NCBI GenBank assembly: GCA_019057475.1 | Contig: DXJO01000041.1 | Location: 114,217-178,216, forward strand | Length of the DNA: 64,000 nt | Source of the DNA: Candidatus Thorarchaeota archaeon | GTDB taxonomy: Archaea > Asgardarchaeota > Thorarchaeia > Thorarchaeales > Thorarchaeaceae | Reading direction: 5' to 3' | In this document: one piece after another, positions 15,925-25,420 of the stretch | Layout: each line of letters begins with the position of its first letter | Numbering within the stretch: position 1 is the stretch's first letter | The notes under the pieces: generated by a model | Seen by the model: only the letters and a program-made list of their open reading frames with translations | The model's database searches: none | What the model was told of the DNA's origin: nothing | Program-made: the position numbers and the translations under genes

Positions 15925-16627
15925 AATACAAAATGCTCACGTATACATTGGTTCCTTCTACATTCTGCAAGGAATCTCACTAGTCGTGCCTAAAGGAGAA
16001 GTTACTCTATTACTGGGTAGGAACGGCTCTGGAAAAACTACTACAATGAAATCAATACTCGGTATATATCCACCAAAAGAAGGAAAGATTGTCTTCAAGG
16101 GTGAGGAGATATCCAATCTCCCTACCCATAAGATAGTCAACAAAGGCATGGGATATGTCCCTGATACAAGAAGGATATTTGGAACACTGACGGTTGAACA
16201 GAATCTAGTTGTGTCAATGAGGAAGGGAAGCTCGCGAGAAGACATGCAAAAACGATTGGATCTAATCTTCGATTTGTTTCCTGACATGAAAGGGTTTCTG
16301 AAACAGAGAGCAGGTACTCTATCAGGTGGTCAACAGCAAATGCTAGCTGTTGCCCGTGCATTGATGAATGAAAATGATTTGTTGCTCATCGACGAACCTA
16401 CAGAGGGCTTGAGTCCCCTTTTAGCTAAGAACCTTATCGACTCTCTTGACAGACTAAAGGAATTTGCTACTATCTTACTGGTTGAACAGAACTTTCGGAC
16501 AGTGTCTAAGCTGGGTGATAACTACTACATTTTCGATAATGGAAAAATCGTTCATGAGGGCACCAACATGTCTGAGTTAATAGACGACAAGGCACTTGTT
16601 GCACAATACTTGGGGGTAAGCATTTAA
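15908..16627 (+). CDS. livF: Branched-chain-type ABC transporter ATP-binding protein (LivF-like)
   Basis: A 239-residue LivF-type ATPase. Walker A is GRNGSGKTTT near residue 36, the signature is LSGGQQQM near residue 137, Walker B is LLLIDEPTEGLSP, and the H-loop follows as VEQNF. I prefer ATG 15908 with GGTGG five bases upstream over the in-frame GTG at 15899. It overlaps the end of livG by 17 bases and its stop overlaps the ATG of livH, so expression is coupled. Confidence 0.9.
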   Translation: MKNLLEIQNAHVYIGSFYILQGISLVVPKGEVTLLLGRNGSGKTTTMKSILGIYPPKEGKIVFKGEEISNLPTHKIVNKGMGYVPDTRRIFGTLTVEQNLVVSMRKGSSREDMQKRLDLIFDLFPDMKGFLKQRAGTLSGGQQQMLAVARALMNENDLLLIDEPTEGLSPLLAKNLIDSLDRLKEFATILLVEQNFRTVSKLGDNYYIFDNGKIVHEGTNMSELIDDKALVAQYLGVSI

Positions 16628-17739
16628 TGACTATGCAAACAAAGAGATTCTCTCCTCGGGACTACTTGGAGGAAAACCCACAGGTTCGCAAATTGTTGAG
16701 GATTACAGTGGTGATTGCACTCATAATAATAGGGGGTCTATTGGTTTTAGCTGCGATAGACGTCTATACATGGAACGGATTCGTTGTAAGGGCTAGCAAA
16801 TCACTAGTTAATGGTCTTGCACTCAGCATGTTGCTCTTCTTGATGGTCTCTGGTTTCTTCTTGATCTTTGGTCTATGCGACGTAATCAATTTCGCGCACG
16901 GCGCGTTCTTTATGTTGGGAGGTTTCATGGGTTTCGTAATCTATCTCGGAACCGAGGCTGTTTTCCTAGACCCAGCCCTACCGTTCTATCTTATCTTCGG
17001 AGCTAATCAATTTGCCTTGTCAGTCACGGCCTTTATTGTAAGTGCCCTTGGAGCCGCAGCAGTTCTGGCTCTTATTGGTGGAGGAATAGAGTTCTTTACA
17101 ATTCGGCGGCTTTACGGTAATCCTATCGCTCAGATACTGCTGACAGTTGGTTTTATGTTCGTTATCACTCAGATTGTCGAGATTATCTGGGGGCCTTCAC
17201 AGTTTTCCTATTTCATTATTTCCAATTCGCAAATAACCTACTTCTTCATTAGTGGTTTACTTGATTTTGGCGGAGGGCTGCAATTTGCTGTTTACCGTAT
17301 TTTCTTGATTTTTCTAGGGTTAGCAGTTGCTGGATTAATGTTTATAGGGTTCAGAAAGACACGTATCGGACTCCTGGTACAAGCAGGTATAGAAGATTCA
17401 GAGATGGTTGAAGCATTAGGGACTGATATCAGAAAATTGTTTACAATTGTATTTATGTTGGGTGCAGGTCTTGCGGGACTATCAGGGGCTGTCCTAGTCC
17501 CGTGGATTGGAGCAAACTCGGGTCATGGTCTCACATACCTCATATTCGCATTTGTCATAGTTGTCGTTGGAGGCGCCCATTATGGTCGCCTTGAAGGGAC
17601 TTTCTTTGGTGCACTTATAGTCGGTCTATCAATTCAATTTACATCATATTTCATTCCATTTCTTGAGAACATTATTGTATTCATAATTATGGCGATTATT
17701 CTGATAGTAAGACCAGGAGGATTAACGGGTCATGAATAA
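16627..17739 (+). CDS. livH: Branched-chain-type ABC transporter permease (LivH-like)
   Basis: A 370-residue polytopic permease of the LivH family, somewhat longer than the usual 290-310 because of an N-terminal cytoplasmic segment and first helix (about residues 20-45). Typical elements are LCDVINFAHGAFFMLGGF near residue 83 and the EAA-like AGIEDSEMVEALGTDIRKLF loop near 256, which contacts the ATPases, followed by GAGLAGLSGAVL. ATG 16627 shares one base with the livF stop. Confidence 0.9.
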   Translation: MTMQTKRFSPRDYLEENPQVRKLLRITVVIALIIIGGLLVLAAIDVYTWNGFVVRASKSLVNGLALSMLLFLMVSGFFLIFGLCDVINFAHGAFFMLGGFMGFVIYLGTEAVFLDPALPFYLIFGANQFALSVTAFIVSALGAAAVLALIGGGIEFFTIRRLYGNPIAQILLTVGFMFVITQIVEIIWGPSQFSYFIISNSQITYFFISGLLDFGGGLQFAVYRIFLIFLGLAVAGLMFIGFRKTRIGLLVQAGIEDSEMVEALGTDIRKLFTIVFMLGAGLAGLSGAVLVPWIGANSGHGLTYLIFAFVIVVVGGAHYGRLEGTFFGALIVGLSIQFTSYFIPFLENIIVFIIMAIILIVRPGGLTGHE

Positions 17740-19336
17740 TGAAAGAAATATCGTAAGGAGACTGAAAGTAATTATCCTTAGGATACCCTCCATGCTGTCG
17801 AACAATAGAGCAGTAATAGCTGTTCTTGCGTTTTTGTATCTACTCCCATTGGGTACAGCAGCAAGTACGTCCCCCGTTCGAGCTTTGCTCTTCCTCATTA
17901 CTCAGATAATGGTTTTTAGTCTTCTTGCAATGTCTTTTGATCTACAATTAGGACGTGCATCGCTTCTGAATTTCGGACATGTTGCACTTTTTGGTGTGGG
18001 CGCCTATTTCATGGCATTTACTTTGGACGCAGATTTTCTCCCCCCGCCCTTTAATCTCATAGCTGCGATTCCATTTCCCCTTACATTAGTTGTGGCAATG
18101 ATGATTGGCGGTGGTCTCGGGCTCATAATGGGACTGACGACGAGCCGCATGAGAGGCACAGCGTTTGCATTTATTGGTTTAGCGATAGCGATGTTCATCT
18201 ATAATTTCTTCGCTGAAAATCCTGGTCTTTCTGGGGGAGAAACAGGACTGAGGGTACCAACTCCTGATATCATTAGGACTGCTCCTTTCTATCTGCTCTT
18301 TGTCACACTTGCATTTGTATTCCTTGCCGCATTTATTGGAATGGTCGTCCTTTACATAAAGAAGCGGACAGAACCTATTGGTCTAATCCTGGTCACTCCA
18401 GTTATGGTAGCCTTTACAGGTGTCCTATTGATTTTTGGGACAAATGTCTTTGGACCTGTGTTAGTATTCATTGCCTTTCTTGGGATGATTTTCCTCTTCT
18501 GGATTGAACGGAGCAAATCCATTAGTGACCCTCTTCAATATTCTGAGAACCGAACATTCACAGGGGAAGTAAAACCAACTAACAAACTGACTACCTACGT
18601 ATTACCTTTCATTATCATAATAATCGTCCTAATTGGCGTGGTTGTTAGTTTTGGTTCAAACATTGCTCAAATGGTAACACTGTGGATTGAAGATAGCTCC
18701 ACATTTTACTTCACTATTCCAGTGCAATTCTATCTAGTATTGACTTGTCTTGTGATAACCTATGTTTTCATAAAACGATTAATTGCATCACCATTCGGGA
18801 GAATGGTTACTGCGGTCGCTCAAAATGAAGAACGGGCTGAAGCTTTAGGCTACAATAGTTATCGTGCCAAAATAGTTGTGCTTGTTATAAGTGGGGCAAT
18901 TGCCGGCCTTGCAGGGGCGTTGTATGCACCATTCATTAGAATTATTGATCCGCATACCACATTAGGAGTCGAAATAACAATCAATGCAATGTTGTACACC
19001 ATTATCGGAGGAATTGGTACACTACTGGGTCCAATACTCGGAACAGGAGTAGTGGTGTACTCTGAGCTAAATCTAGTGGACTTCATAAGGGAGGGGCTAG
19101 GCCTACCTGGACAATTATGGTTGGTCGGGCTAGGAGTGATGTACATATTCATTGTCCTATTCATGCCTCTTGGTATCGTTGGTTCTATTGGACGAAGGGC
19201 TGGCTCTATCAAAGATAGATTACGACAATTAAAATTAGGTCAATTTGAGTTTGGAATAAAGGATACCGATTATTGGGTCTTTGGATTACTGGGTACAATA
19301 GGTTTGTTCCTATTGTTGTTGATCGTCAGTCTTTAG
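17732..19336 (+). CDS. livM: Branched-chain-type ABC transporter permease (LivM-like)
   Basis: A 534-residue LivM-type permease, longer than the usual 320-420. Family elements are DLQLGRASLLNFGHVALFGVGAY near residue 70, FSGGETGL-like LSGGETGLRVP near 168, and the EAA-like VAQNEERAEALGYN loop near 366 followed by SGAIAGLAGALYAP. Extra membrane spans and a charged loop lie between residues 190 and 300. It overlaps livH by eight bases. It completes a HAAT-family importer with the binding protein at 23904. Confidence 0.9.
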   Translation: MNNERNIVRRLKVIILRIPSMLSNNRAVIAVLAFLYLLPLGTAASTSPVRALLFLITQIMVFSLLAMSFDLQLGRASLLNFGHVALFGVGAYFMAFTLDADFLPPPFNLIAAIPFPLTLVVAMMIGGGLGLIMGLTTSRMRGTAFAFIGLAIAMFIYNFFAENPGLSGGETGLRVPTPDIIRTAPFYLLFVTLAFVFLAAFIGMVVLYIKKRTEPIGLILVTPVMVAFTGVLLIFGTNVFGPVLVFIAFLGMIFLFWIERSKSISDPLQYSENRTFTGEVKPTNKLTTYVLPFIIIIIVLIGVVVSFGSNIAQMVTLWIEDSSTFYFTIPVQFYLVLTCLVITYVFIKRLIASPFGRMVTAVAQNEERAEALGYNSYRAKIVVLVISGAIAGLAGALYAPFIRIIDPHTTLGVEITINAMLYTIIGGIGTLLGPILGTGVVVYSELNLVDFIREGLGLPGQLWLVGLGVMYIFIVLFMPLGIVGSIGRRAGSIKDRLRQLKLGQFEFGIKDTDYWVFGLLGTIGLFLLLLIVSL

Positions 19337-19403
19337 GATGGAGTTGATGGTATGATCAAGATTTCATCAAGAAAGAAGGTTGAACGAAAAGTGGGTGATT
19401 GTC

Positions 19404-20222
19404 TTGCCATATGAAACTATCGGAGACATCGATATCTATTACGAGATTCATGGACCACCTGAGGCTCCACCACTTGTGTTGATAGGAGGATGGGCTAGTT
19501 ATCGTTGGATATGGTTTCGACAAATTCCTGCCTTCAAAGAAAGATACAGATGTGTTGTGTTTGATAATCGTGGAGCAGGAAGAAGTTCCAAGCCTGACCA
19601 TCCATATACTATGGAAATGTTCGCTGATGATGTTGTTGGTCTGATAGAAGCATTGGATATCGAAAACGCACATATCATAGGGATTTCAATGGGTGGATTC
19701 ATTGCGCAGCAAATTGCGATTTCCTATCCCGAAAAGGTTCGAAGCTTGATCATTGTTTCTAGCAGCTTTGGAGGGCCTAATTCTATTCCTATGGATGATA
19801 AAACAATGGCCATGTTAATTGCTCTTCCAACTGAAACAATATCAAAAGAGCAAGCGAGGGAGATGCGCTATAAAGCTACTTTCAGTACACAATTCCTCCA
19901 AGAAAACAGGTTAGTGATAGATCAGATAGATGAATGGGCTGAACGGCATCCTACGCCGGTATATGCACAAGTGCATCAAAGCTCAGCAGCAAAATCGTTT
20001 AATGCTGAATCGGAAGTGAAACAAATATCTACACCGACACTTATCTTACACGGAGATAGTGACCTTTGTTTTCCACCTAAGAATGCAGAACTGCTAGCTA
20101 ATAGCATATCCACATCGAAATTGAAAATTATAGAGGGCGCATCACATTTTGTCATCATTGAAAAGTATGAAGAGTTCAATAATGAGGTAATGAATTTTAT
20201 AGACGAAGTGGAAAAAGGATGA
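19404..20222 (+). CDS. Alpha/beta hydrolase, copy 1
   Basis: A 272-residue alpha/beta-fold hydrolase. The nucleophile elbow is GISMGG near residue 102, the acid is likely the Asp in HGDSDLC near residue 222, and the His is in GASHFVI near 248. The oxyanion region is GGWASYRW. It could be an esterase, thioesterase, lactonase or C-C hydrolase. I chose TTG 19404 with GGGTGA six bases upstream; an in-frame TTG at 19380 is possible. It follows livM by 67 bases within the same strand of the island. Confidence 0.8.
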   Translation: MPYETIGDIDIYYEIHGPPEAPPLVLIGGWASYRWIWFRQIPAFKERYRCVVFDNRGAGRSSKPDHPYTMEMFADDVVGLIEALDIENAHIIGISMGGFIAQQIAISYPEKVRSLIIVSSSFGGPNSIPMDDKTMAMLIALPTETISKEQAREMRYKATFSTQFLQENRLVIDQIDEWAERHPTPVYAQVHQSSAAKSFNAESEVKQISTPTLILHGDSDLCFPPKNAELLANSISTSKLKIIEGASHFVIIEKYEEFNNEVMNFIDEVEKG

Positions 20223-20304
20223 CTTATTCCTGAGCCCAAAAGGAAGGTGATTTGGCAAGGAAAAGAATGTTGGGCCCGATAAGCAAACTTAGAGGATGAT
20301 GTTT

Positions 20305-21315
20305 ATGGTTCGTTCAGCTGTGGTCACAGGTCTGGGAATGTATGTTCCTGAAAAGATGTTGACAAATGAAGAAATTGAGCTAGTGCTTGATCGTCCTGGA
20401 ACAGCAGATTGGTTGGTGGAGAATGTTGGCATCAGACAACGTCACGTCATGGCTGAAGATGAGGTGACATCTGATCTTGCTCTTCATGCTGGTCGTGAAG
20501 CATTAGAAAATGCAGGATTGGAAGCAGACGATCTCGACCTAATCATTTTGAGTACTGACACACCGGACTATCTATCTCCAGCAACATCAGTAGTGGTTCA
20601 GCACAAACTCGGTGCGAAGAATGCAGGTACTTTTGACGTCAATTGTGCTTGTGCAGGTCTGGTTACTTCTTTGGACATAGCCTCCCGCTATATTAGAACA
20701 GATTTTGACATCAATTCGGTTTTGGTGATTGGGGCATACGGAATGACCAAATTTGTTGATTGGACAGACCATTATACTTGTACTTTGTTTGCGGATGCTG
20801 CAGGAGCAATGGTACTGCAGGCCAGTGAGGATAGAGAAGGATTCATTGCCTCTGAATTAATAGCGGATGGCTCATTCCATGACCATTTGGGGATATTTGT
20901 CGGAGGAACGGCAGAACCCCCAACAGTTGAAGCGATCCAGAATCACAGGCACCATCTAGCTTTTCGCAAACGCTTTCCGGCCGATACAAACCTTCAACAT
21001 TGGCCAACTATGACAAGAGATTGTGTATCAAAGGCTAATCTGTCCATCGAGGATATCGACTGGATTTTCTTCACTCAGGTGAACATACGAACTATTGAGG
21101 CGGTAATGAAGGAACTAGGTATGCCACTTGAGAAGACTCACAATGTTCTGGATAAATGGGGGTACACGGGTTCAGCTTGTATTGCATTGGCGATGTACGA
21201 TGCCATTGAACAAGGGAAACTTCCACCTCCCGGACAGGGAAACGGCGAGAATATAGCACTCTGCTCATCCGGGGGAGGTTTCAACATGGCTGCCGCCGTT
21301 CTAAGATGGTGGTAA
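20305..21315 (+). CDS. KASIII-fold (FabH/thiolase superfamily) acyltransferase, copy 2
   Basis: A 336-residue KASIII-type protein. The nucleophile Cys is in FDVNCACAGLVTSL near residue 112. As in copy 1, the other two catalytic positions differ from FabH: the IPHQAN His motif reads FFTQVN, and the GNTSAAS Asn motif reads GYTGSAC. A Gly-rich CSSGGGFNMAA closes the active site as in FabH. ATG 20305 has GAGGATG upstream. It lies between an alpha/beta hydrolase and a CoA ligase, so it probably handles the CoA thioester formed by that ligase. Confidence 0.78.
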   Translation: MVRSAVVTGLGMYVPEKMLTNEEIELVLDRPGTADWLVENVGIRQRHVMAEDEVTSDLALHAGREALENAGLEADDLDLIILSTDTPDYLSPATSVVVQHKLGAKNAGTFDVNCACAGLVTSLDIASRYIRTDFDINSVLVIGAYGMTKFVDWTDHYTCTLFADAAGAMVLQASEDREGFIASELIADGSFHDHLGIFVGGTAEPPTVEAIQNHRHHLAFRKRFPADTNLQHWPTMTRDCVSKANLSIEDIDWIFFTQVNIRTIEAVMKELGMPLEKTHNVLDKWGYTGSACIALAMYDAIEQGKLPPPGQGNGENIALCSSGGGFNMAAAVLRWW

Positions 21316-21401
21316 TGGATTTTTATTTTGGTTGTGGCTGATTACACAAGAAGCGATTATGCCTATTGAGCAAGAATAGAACTCATATCGAGGGGATACT
21401 A

Positions 21402-22952
21402 ATGGTTAATCAGTTTGACTATCTATCCAAGAGAGATATCTTCTCTCCCGAGGCTGAAGCTCTAGTTGATGTAGAAACCGGGAAAAGATATTCGTATAGA
21501 GCGTTCAACAAACGCGCGAATAAGGTTGCCAACTTCCTTCAACAAGTAGTTGAATTTCAAAAGGGGGATCGTTTATGCATTCTTGCTCAAAATAGCTTGG
21601 AATACTGGGAAGCATTTTTCGGATGTCAGAAGTGCGGAGGTATTTTCAGTCCACTCAACTGGCGTTTGGTCGCCCGAGAATTAGCAGGTTTGGTCAATGA
21701 TCTTAATCCCTCCGTGTTACTCTATGATTCAGACTTAGCTAATGTTGCATCAGAGTTGAAGCAAGAAGTCACGGTTGATCACTGGATCTCATTGGATTCA
21801 AAAGGAACAGAAGTGGAAGGTTCTCTATGCTATGAGGAAGTTATGAATAAAGCAGCATCCAGTCCATCTAATGCTGTAGATCTCTCTTATGAAGATCCAA
21901 TGGGCATCGTGTTTACCGGGGGGACAACGGGACTACCAAAAGGTGCAATGATTACTTACAATCAAGTTGCATTCAATACTCTTAGTACCATTAGGGACAT
22001 CCTTCCAGGTGATGTCTACATAAATCATCTACCCCTATTCCATGTCGGTGGACTCTATGTGTATGCCATTCCACTCTTCATTTTGGGCGGAAAAGTAGTC
22101 CAGATGAAGAGATGGGATCTTGACACCTTAGTGGGTGTGATCAACAAGGAAAATCCCAACTTCTTCTTTGCCGTGCCCACGCAATACCGTATGCTGATGA
22201 ACCATCCCGATTTTCGATCAATTGACTTCAGTAACGTTCGGTTCTTGACTTCTGGAGGTGAACCCTTACCTCTGGACATCATCAAGACATACAGGGAGGC
22301 ACATGGTGTCAAATTCAAACAAGGGTTTGGAATGACAGAAGTTGGACCAGGATGTTTTGCTCTTGACCCATGGGACGCTGAGCGAAAGATTGGCAGCATT
22401 GGTACTCCTAACTTCTTCATTGATGCAAAAGTAGTTGATCCTGAAACTGGAAAGGATTGTGATGCAAATGAGGTGGGTGAACTTCAATTTAGAGGGCCCA
22501 CGGTGACTATCGGTTACTGGAATCGTCCAGAGTTGAATAAGACACTCCTAGATGAAGGCGGCTGGTTTCGGACAGGTGATATGGTGTATTTTGATGAGGA
22601 AGGGTATTACTACGTAGTTGATCGAGTGAAGGACATGTTCATCTCTGGGGGTGAGAATATCTATCCAAGAGAGATTGAGAAGCTCTTAGAAGAACACCCA
22701 AAGATTGCTCAAGTACAGGTGATTGGAGTACCTGATTCCAAATGGGGGGAGGTAGGACGCGCCATTGTTGTCTTGAAGGAAGGACAAGAAGCCTCGGAGG
22801 AAGAGATAATCGACTATTGTGGAAGGAAATTGGCCAGATTTAAGATTCCAAAATCAGTACGCTTCGCAGAAAGTTTCACACAATATATCTCAGGGGCCGG
22901 AAAGATTCTGAAGCGAAGATTAAGGGAAGATTTTGGCCAAGAGGAGAAATGA
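21402..22952 (+). CDS. AMP-forming acyl-CoA ligase, copy 2
   Basis: A 516-residue ANL ligase with FTGGTTGLPKGAM near residue 171, QGFGMTEVGPG near 310, WFRTGDM near 390 and the C-terminal lysine in SGAGKILKRRL. It is only distantly similar to copy 1, so the pair probably act on different acids. I chose ATG 21402, preceded by GAGGGG; the frame stays open to 21366. Its stop overlaps the possible ATG at 22949 of the next hydrolase gene. Confidence 0.88.
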   Translation: MVNQFDYLSKRDIFSPEAEALVDVETGKRYSYRAFNKRANKVANFLQQVVEFQKGDRLCILAQNSLEYWEAFFGCQKCGGIFSPLNWRLVARELAGLVNDLNPSVLLYDSDLANVASELKQEVTVDHWISLDSKGTEVEGSLCYEEVMNKAASSPSNAVDLSYEDPMGIVFTGGTTGLPKGAMITYNQVAFNTLSTIRDILPGDVYINHLPLFHVGGLYVYAIPLFILGGKVVQMKRWDLDTLVGVINKENPNFFFAVPTQYRMLMNHPDFRSIDFSNVRFLTSGGEPLPLDIIKTYREAHGVKFKQGFGMTEVGPGCFALDPWDAERKIGSIGTPNFFIDAKVVDPETGKDCDANEVGELQFRGPTVTIGYWNRPELNKTLLDEGGWFRTGDMVYFDEEGYYYVVDRVKDMFISGGENIYPREIEKLLEEHPKIAQVQVIGVPDSKWGEVGRAIVVLKEGQEASEEEIIDYCGRKLARFKIPKSVRFAESFTQYISGAGKILKRRLREDFGQEEK

Positions 22953-22954
22953 CA

Positions 22955-23761
22955 ATGCCAGTCAGCAAAGTAAATGGAATAGACATCTATTATGAAATCC
23001 ATGGTGAAGGTGAACCAGTTATCTTTGGAAATGGTGTTTTTTCTAATACATTAGGTTGGATTAATCAAGTCCCAGTTTTCTCCAAAGAGTATCAAGTCAT
23101 TCTGTACGATATGCGTGGGCAAGGACAGAGCGACAAGCCAGAATCTCCCTATTCCTTTGATATCCATGCCGAAGATCAAAAGGCACTTCTTGAAGACATT
23201 GGCATTTCCAAAGTTCATCATGTTGGAATTAGCTACGGAGCCGAACTCGGTCTGGTCTTTGCGCTGAAGTATCCTGAAATGTTGAAGAGCCTCGTTGCTT
23301 GTAGTGCCGTTTCGCATGTGGGTCCCTTGCTCAATGAGATGTGTCAATTATGGAGATATGCCTGTGAGCTTGGAGATCCTGAGTTATTTTATCACGCTAC
23401 TGTCCCCTTAAATTTTGGAGAAACTTTCATTCGAGAAAATACCGCTATTTTGGAACAGGCGAAGGTTCGTTATACTCAACTAGATTATCCACCACTTGTG
23501 AGATTATGTGATGCTTTCCTCATGCTTAATATCACAGACCAACTATCAAAGATCAAAACACCCACCTGTGTTATCGGGGGTGAGAAGGACATCGTAAAAC
23601 CGGTTTATCCGTATTCGCGTATGATTCATGATAAATTGCCTAATTCGGAAATGGTCATTGTTCGTGATTCGGGTCATGCTGTAACATTCGAAAAACCTGA
23701 AGAGTTCAACAGCATAGTTCTAGGGTTCTTACACAAACAATCCCAGAAACACACTCTTTAG
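22955..23761 (+). CDS. Alpha/beta hydrolase, copy 2
   Basis: A 268-residue alpha/beta hydrolase with nucleophile elbow GISYGAE near residue 88, candidate acid in GGEKDIV near 210 and His in DSGHAVTFE near 239. The N-terminus shares the VNGIDIYYEIHG pattern of copy 1, so the two are paralogues. ATG 22955 lies eight bases after GAGGAG; ATG 22949 overlaps the ligase stop but is too close to that site. It closes the plus-strand enzyme set of the island. Confidence 0.8.
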   Translation: MPVSKVNGIDIYYEIHGEGEPVIFGNGVFSNTLGWINQVPVFSKEYQVILYDMRGQGQSDKPESPYSFDIHAEDQKALLEDIGISKVHHVGISYGAELGLVFALKYPEMLKSLVACSAVSHVGPLLNEMCQLWRYACELGDPELFYHATVPLNFGETFIRENTAILEQAKVRYTQLDYPPLVRLCDAFLMLNITDQLSKIKTPTCVIGGEKDIVKPVYPYSRMIHDKLPNSEMVIVRDSGHAVTFEKPEEFNSIVLGFLHKQSQKHTL

Positions 23762-23835
23762 AGAAAAGCAGTTCTTCGTTTCTTCTTAATTTGCTAAGAG
23801 ATAAATAGTAGCAAACCCACCATAATGGTTACGCA

Positions 23836-23903
23836 TAGAACATTCTATGTTCTAACTCTAACAGTATTCTCGCAAAAGAAGTACTGTTTAGGGAGGATAG
23901 AAG
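23836..23903 (+). promoter_or_regulatory. Inverted repeats ahead of the substrate-binding protein gene
   Basis: TAGAACA (23836-23842) and TGTTCTA (23848-23854) form a perfect seven-base inverted repeat with a five-base spacer. A second pair, AACAGTA (23860-23866) and TACTGTT (23882-23888), could fold in the mRNA just before the GGGAGG Shine-Dalgarno at 23891-23896. An A+T-rich box A candidate (GATAAATAG) lies at about 23801-23809. These suggest separate regulation of the binding protein. Confidence 0.45.
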
Positions 23904-25358
23904 ATGAAAAAAATAAGAACGATATCTCTATCTCTTTCGTTGCTATTATTAGTATCCATTTTCCTACCTTGTTTCTTTGTTAAACCAGCTGCTGCACAAA
24001 CAACTCCAATTAAGATTGGAATTTTCACCCCCGAAACAGCAGGTCTGACAGCTTATGGACCTTGGACAAAACAAGGCTTCGAGTTGGGAATGGTGTATGC
24101 AACCACGATGATGGGATATGACAATGAGAACATGACCGAAGCAGGTCGGCCCTATGAACTTCATTATTATGATACGAAAGGTTCAGTGGTCGATGCAGCA
24201 ACCAAAGCAGTAGAAGCTATCGAAACCGATGGTATTGACATTCTCGTCGGAGCAACTTCTAGTGCAGTTGCCGCAGCAATAGCACCTATTGCCGAAGATT
24301 ACGAGAAGCTATATTTCATATCTCCAGCTGCTGCTTCTTCGCTAACTGCAGAGGACTTTAATCCGTACATTTTCCGTATCGCCAGAAATAACTGGCATGA
24401 TGCCTATGCAGGCGTCACGTATGCTATGGATGAAAATTACCTCAACTATTCGAGATTTGCCTTTCTTGCTGCTGATTATTCCTTTGGATATAGTGGCGTT
24501 CAATCAATGAAAAGTGTAATAGAGGACAGGGGAGGATCGGTGCACAGTATCCAGTATGCATCTCTTTGGGATACTGATTTCTCTCAAGAGATTGATGCTC
24601 TCAAAGCTGCTGATGCAATATGGGGTATTGAGTATTTGTTCATCATTTGGGCTGGAAACTTCGCTTATCTATACAATGATTTAGCAACATACAATCTTGC
24701 AGCTGACATGGAAATTGCTGGAGCATGTATTGATATCCTTTCCATGAACTCCATTGAAGCGAGTTTGACTGCTCCAGGTGCGACCTACATCAATTCCACT
24801 GGGCTCTGTCTATATGGTTATGAACTACCAAACAATGCGGTTAATGACTGGATGGTGGATCAACATGTCACCAGAAACATTAAGCCAAATGGTCAATATG
24901 GACTCCAATATAAAGTTCCAGAGCTTTTCACTGCAAGTGGGTTTGCTACGGCACAATTCTTGGTAGATGTGACGAATGCTATCCCGGACCTTAATACTGG
25001 TTTGATGATCAACTATCTCGAAAGTGGTGTTACCATCAACACCCCGAAGGGACCAACATACTTGAGACCAGAGGATCATCAAGGGCTTGCGGAGATGTAT
25101 ATCGCGAAAGCTGTGAATGATACCCGACCTGGGTCTGAAACAGAAAATCTCATCATTGCCGAATTGGTTGAGATCCTCGACCGTAACGCGGTTGCACCTC
25201 CAATTGCGTCTGGTTATACACCAGGTGGATTTGCACCAACAACAACAACAACAACAACAGCACCACCCCCAGCATTTGATTACTTGACTATCACAGTGAT
25301 TGGTGGACTTGGAGTAGTAATAATCGTGCTCATTGTGCTTTTAGTGCGGAAAAAGTAA
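23904..25358 (+). CDS. livK: Branched-chain-type ABC transporter substrate-binding protein (LivK-like)
   Basis: A 484-residue extracytoplasmic binding protein of the HAAT family. A signal sequence covers residues 1-32 (hydrophobic LSLSLLLLVSIFLP, then AAAQ). The Peripla_BP_6 type domain runs from about residue 35 to 435 (PIKIGIFTPETAG at the start, DILVGATSSAVAAAIAPIAE near 114). A Thr-rich and Pro-rich linker leads to one C-terminal membrane helix and RKK, the usual anchoring of archaeal binding proteins. It should deliver the ligand to LivFGHM. The ligand is not predictable; organic or aromatic acids are as likely as amino acids given the CoA ligases. Confidence 0.88.
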   Translation: MKKIRTISLSLSLLLLVSIFLPCFFVKPAAAQTTPIKIGIFTPETAGLTAYGPWTKQGFELGMVYATTMMGYDNENMTEAGRPYELHYYDTKGSVVDAATKAVEAIETDGIDILVGATSSAVAAAIAPIAEDYEKLYFISPAAASSLTAEDFNPYIFRIARNNWHDAYAGVTYAMDENYLNYSRFAFLAADYSFGYSGVQSMKSVIEDRGGSVHSIQYASLWDTDFSQEIDALKAADAIWGIEYLFIIWAGNFAYLYNDLATYNLAADMEIAGACIDILSMNSIEASLTAPGATYINSTGLCLYGYELPNNAVNDWMVDQHVTRNIKPNGQYGLQYKVPELFTASGFATAQFLVDVTNAIPDLNTGLMINYLESGVTINTPKGPTYLRPEDHQGLAEMYIAKAVNDTRPGSETENLIIAELVEILDRNAVAPPIASGYTPGGFAPTTTTTTTAPPPAFDYLTITVIGGLGVVIIVLIVLLVRKK

Positions 25359-25370
25359 TGGTACAACTTG

Positions 25371-25420
25371 AAGGTTCAAGCTGGTTTAACTTGAACCTTT
25401 ACTCCTTTTTTTTATTTTTT
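25371..25420 (+). terminator. Strong hairpin terminator after the binding protein gene
   Basis: A perfect ten-base inverted repeat (AAGGTTCAAG at 25371-25380, CTTGAACCTT at 25390-25399) with a nine-base loop is followed by T-runs at 25405-25412 and 25415-25420. It lies 12 bases after the livK stop and marks the right end of the island. Confidence 0.8.

Noticed and set aside
18859..19212. Antisense frames over livM and the five-repeat membrane protein (also 32870-33763 and 33764-34618 minus strand)
   Set aside because: They are the mirror of strongly hydrophobic coding sequence; the resulting Pro/Ser/Arg-rich products have no motifs or ribosome sites.
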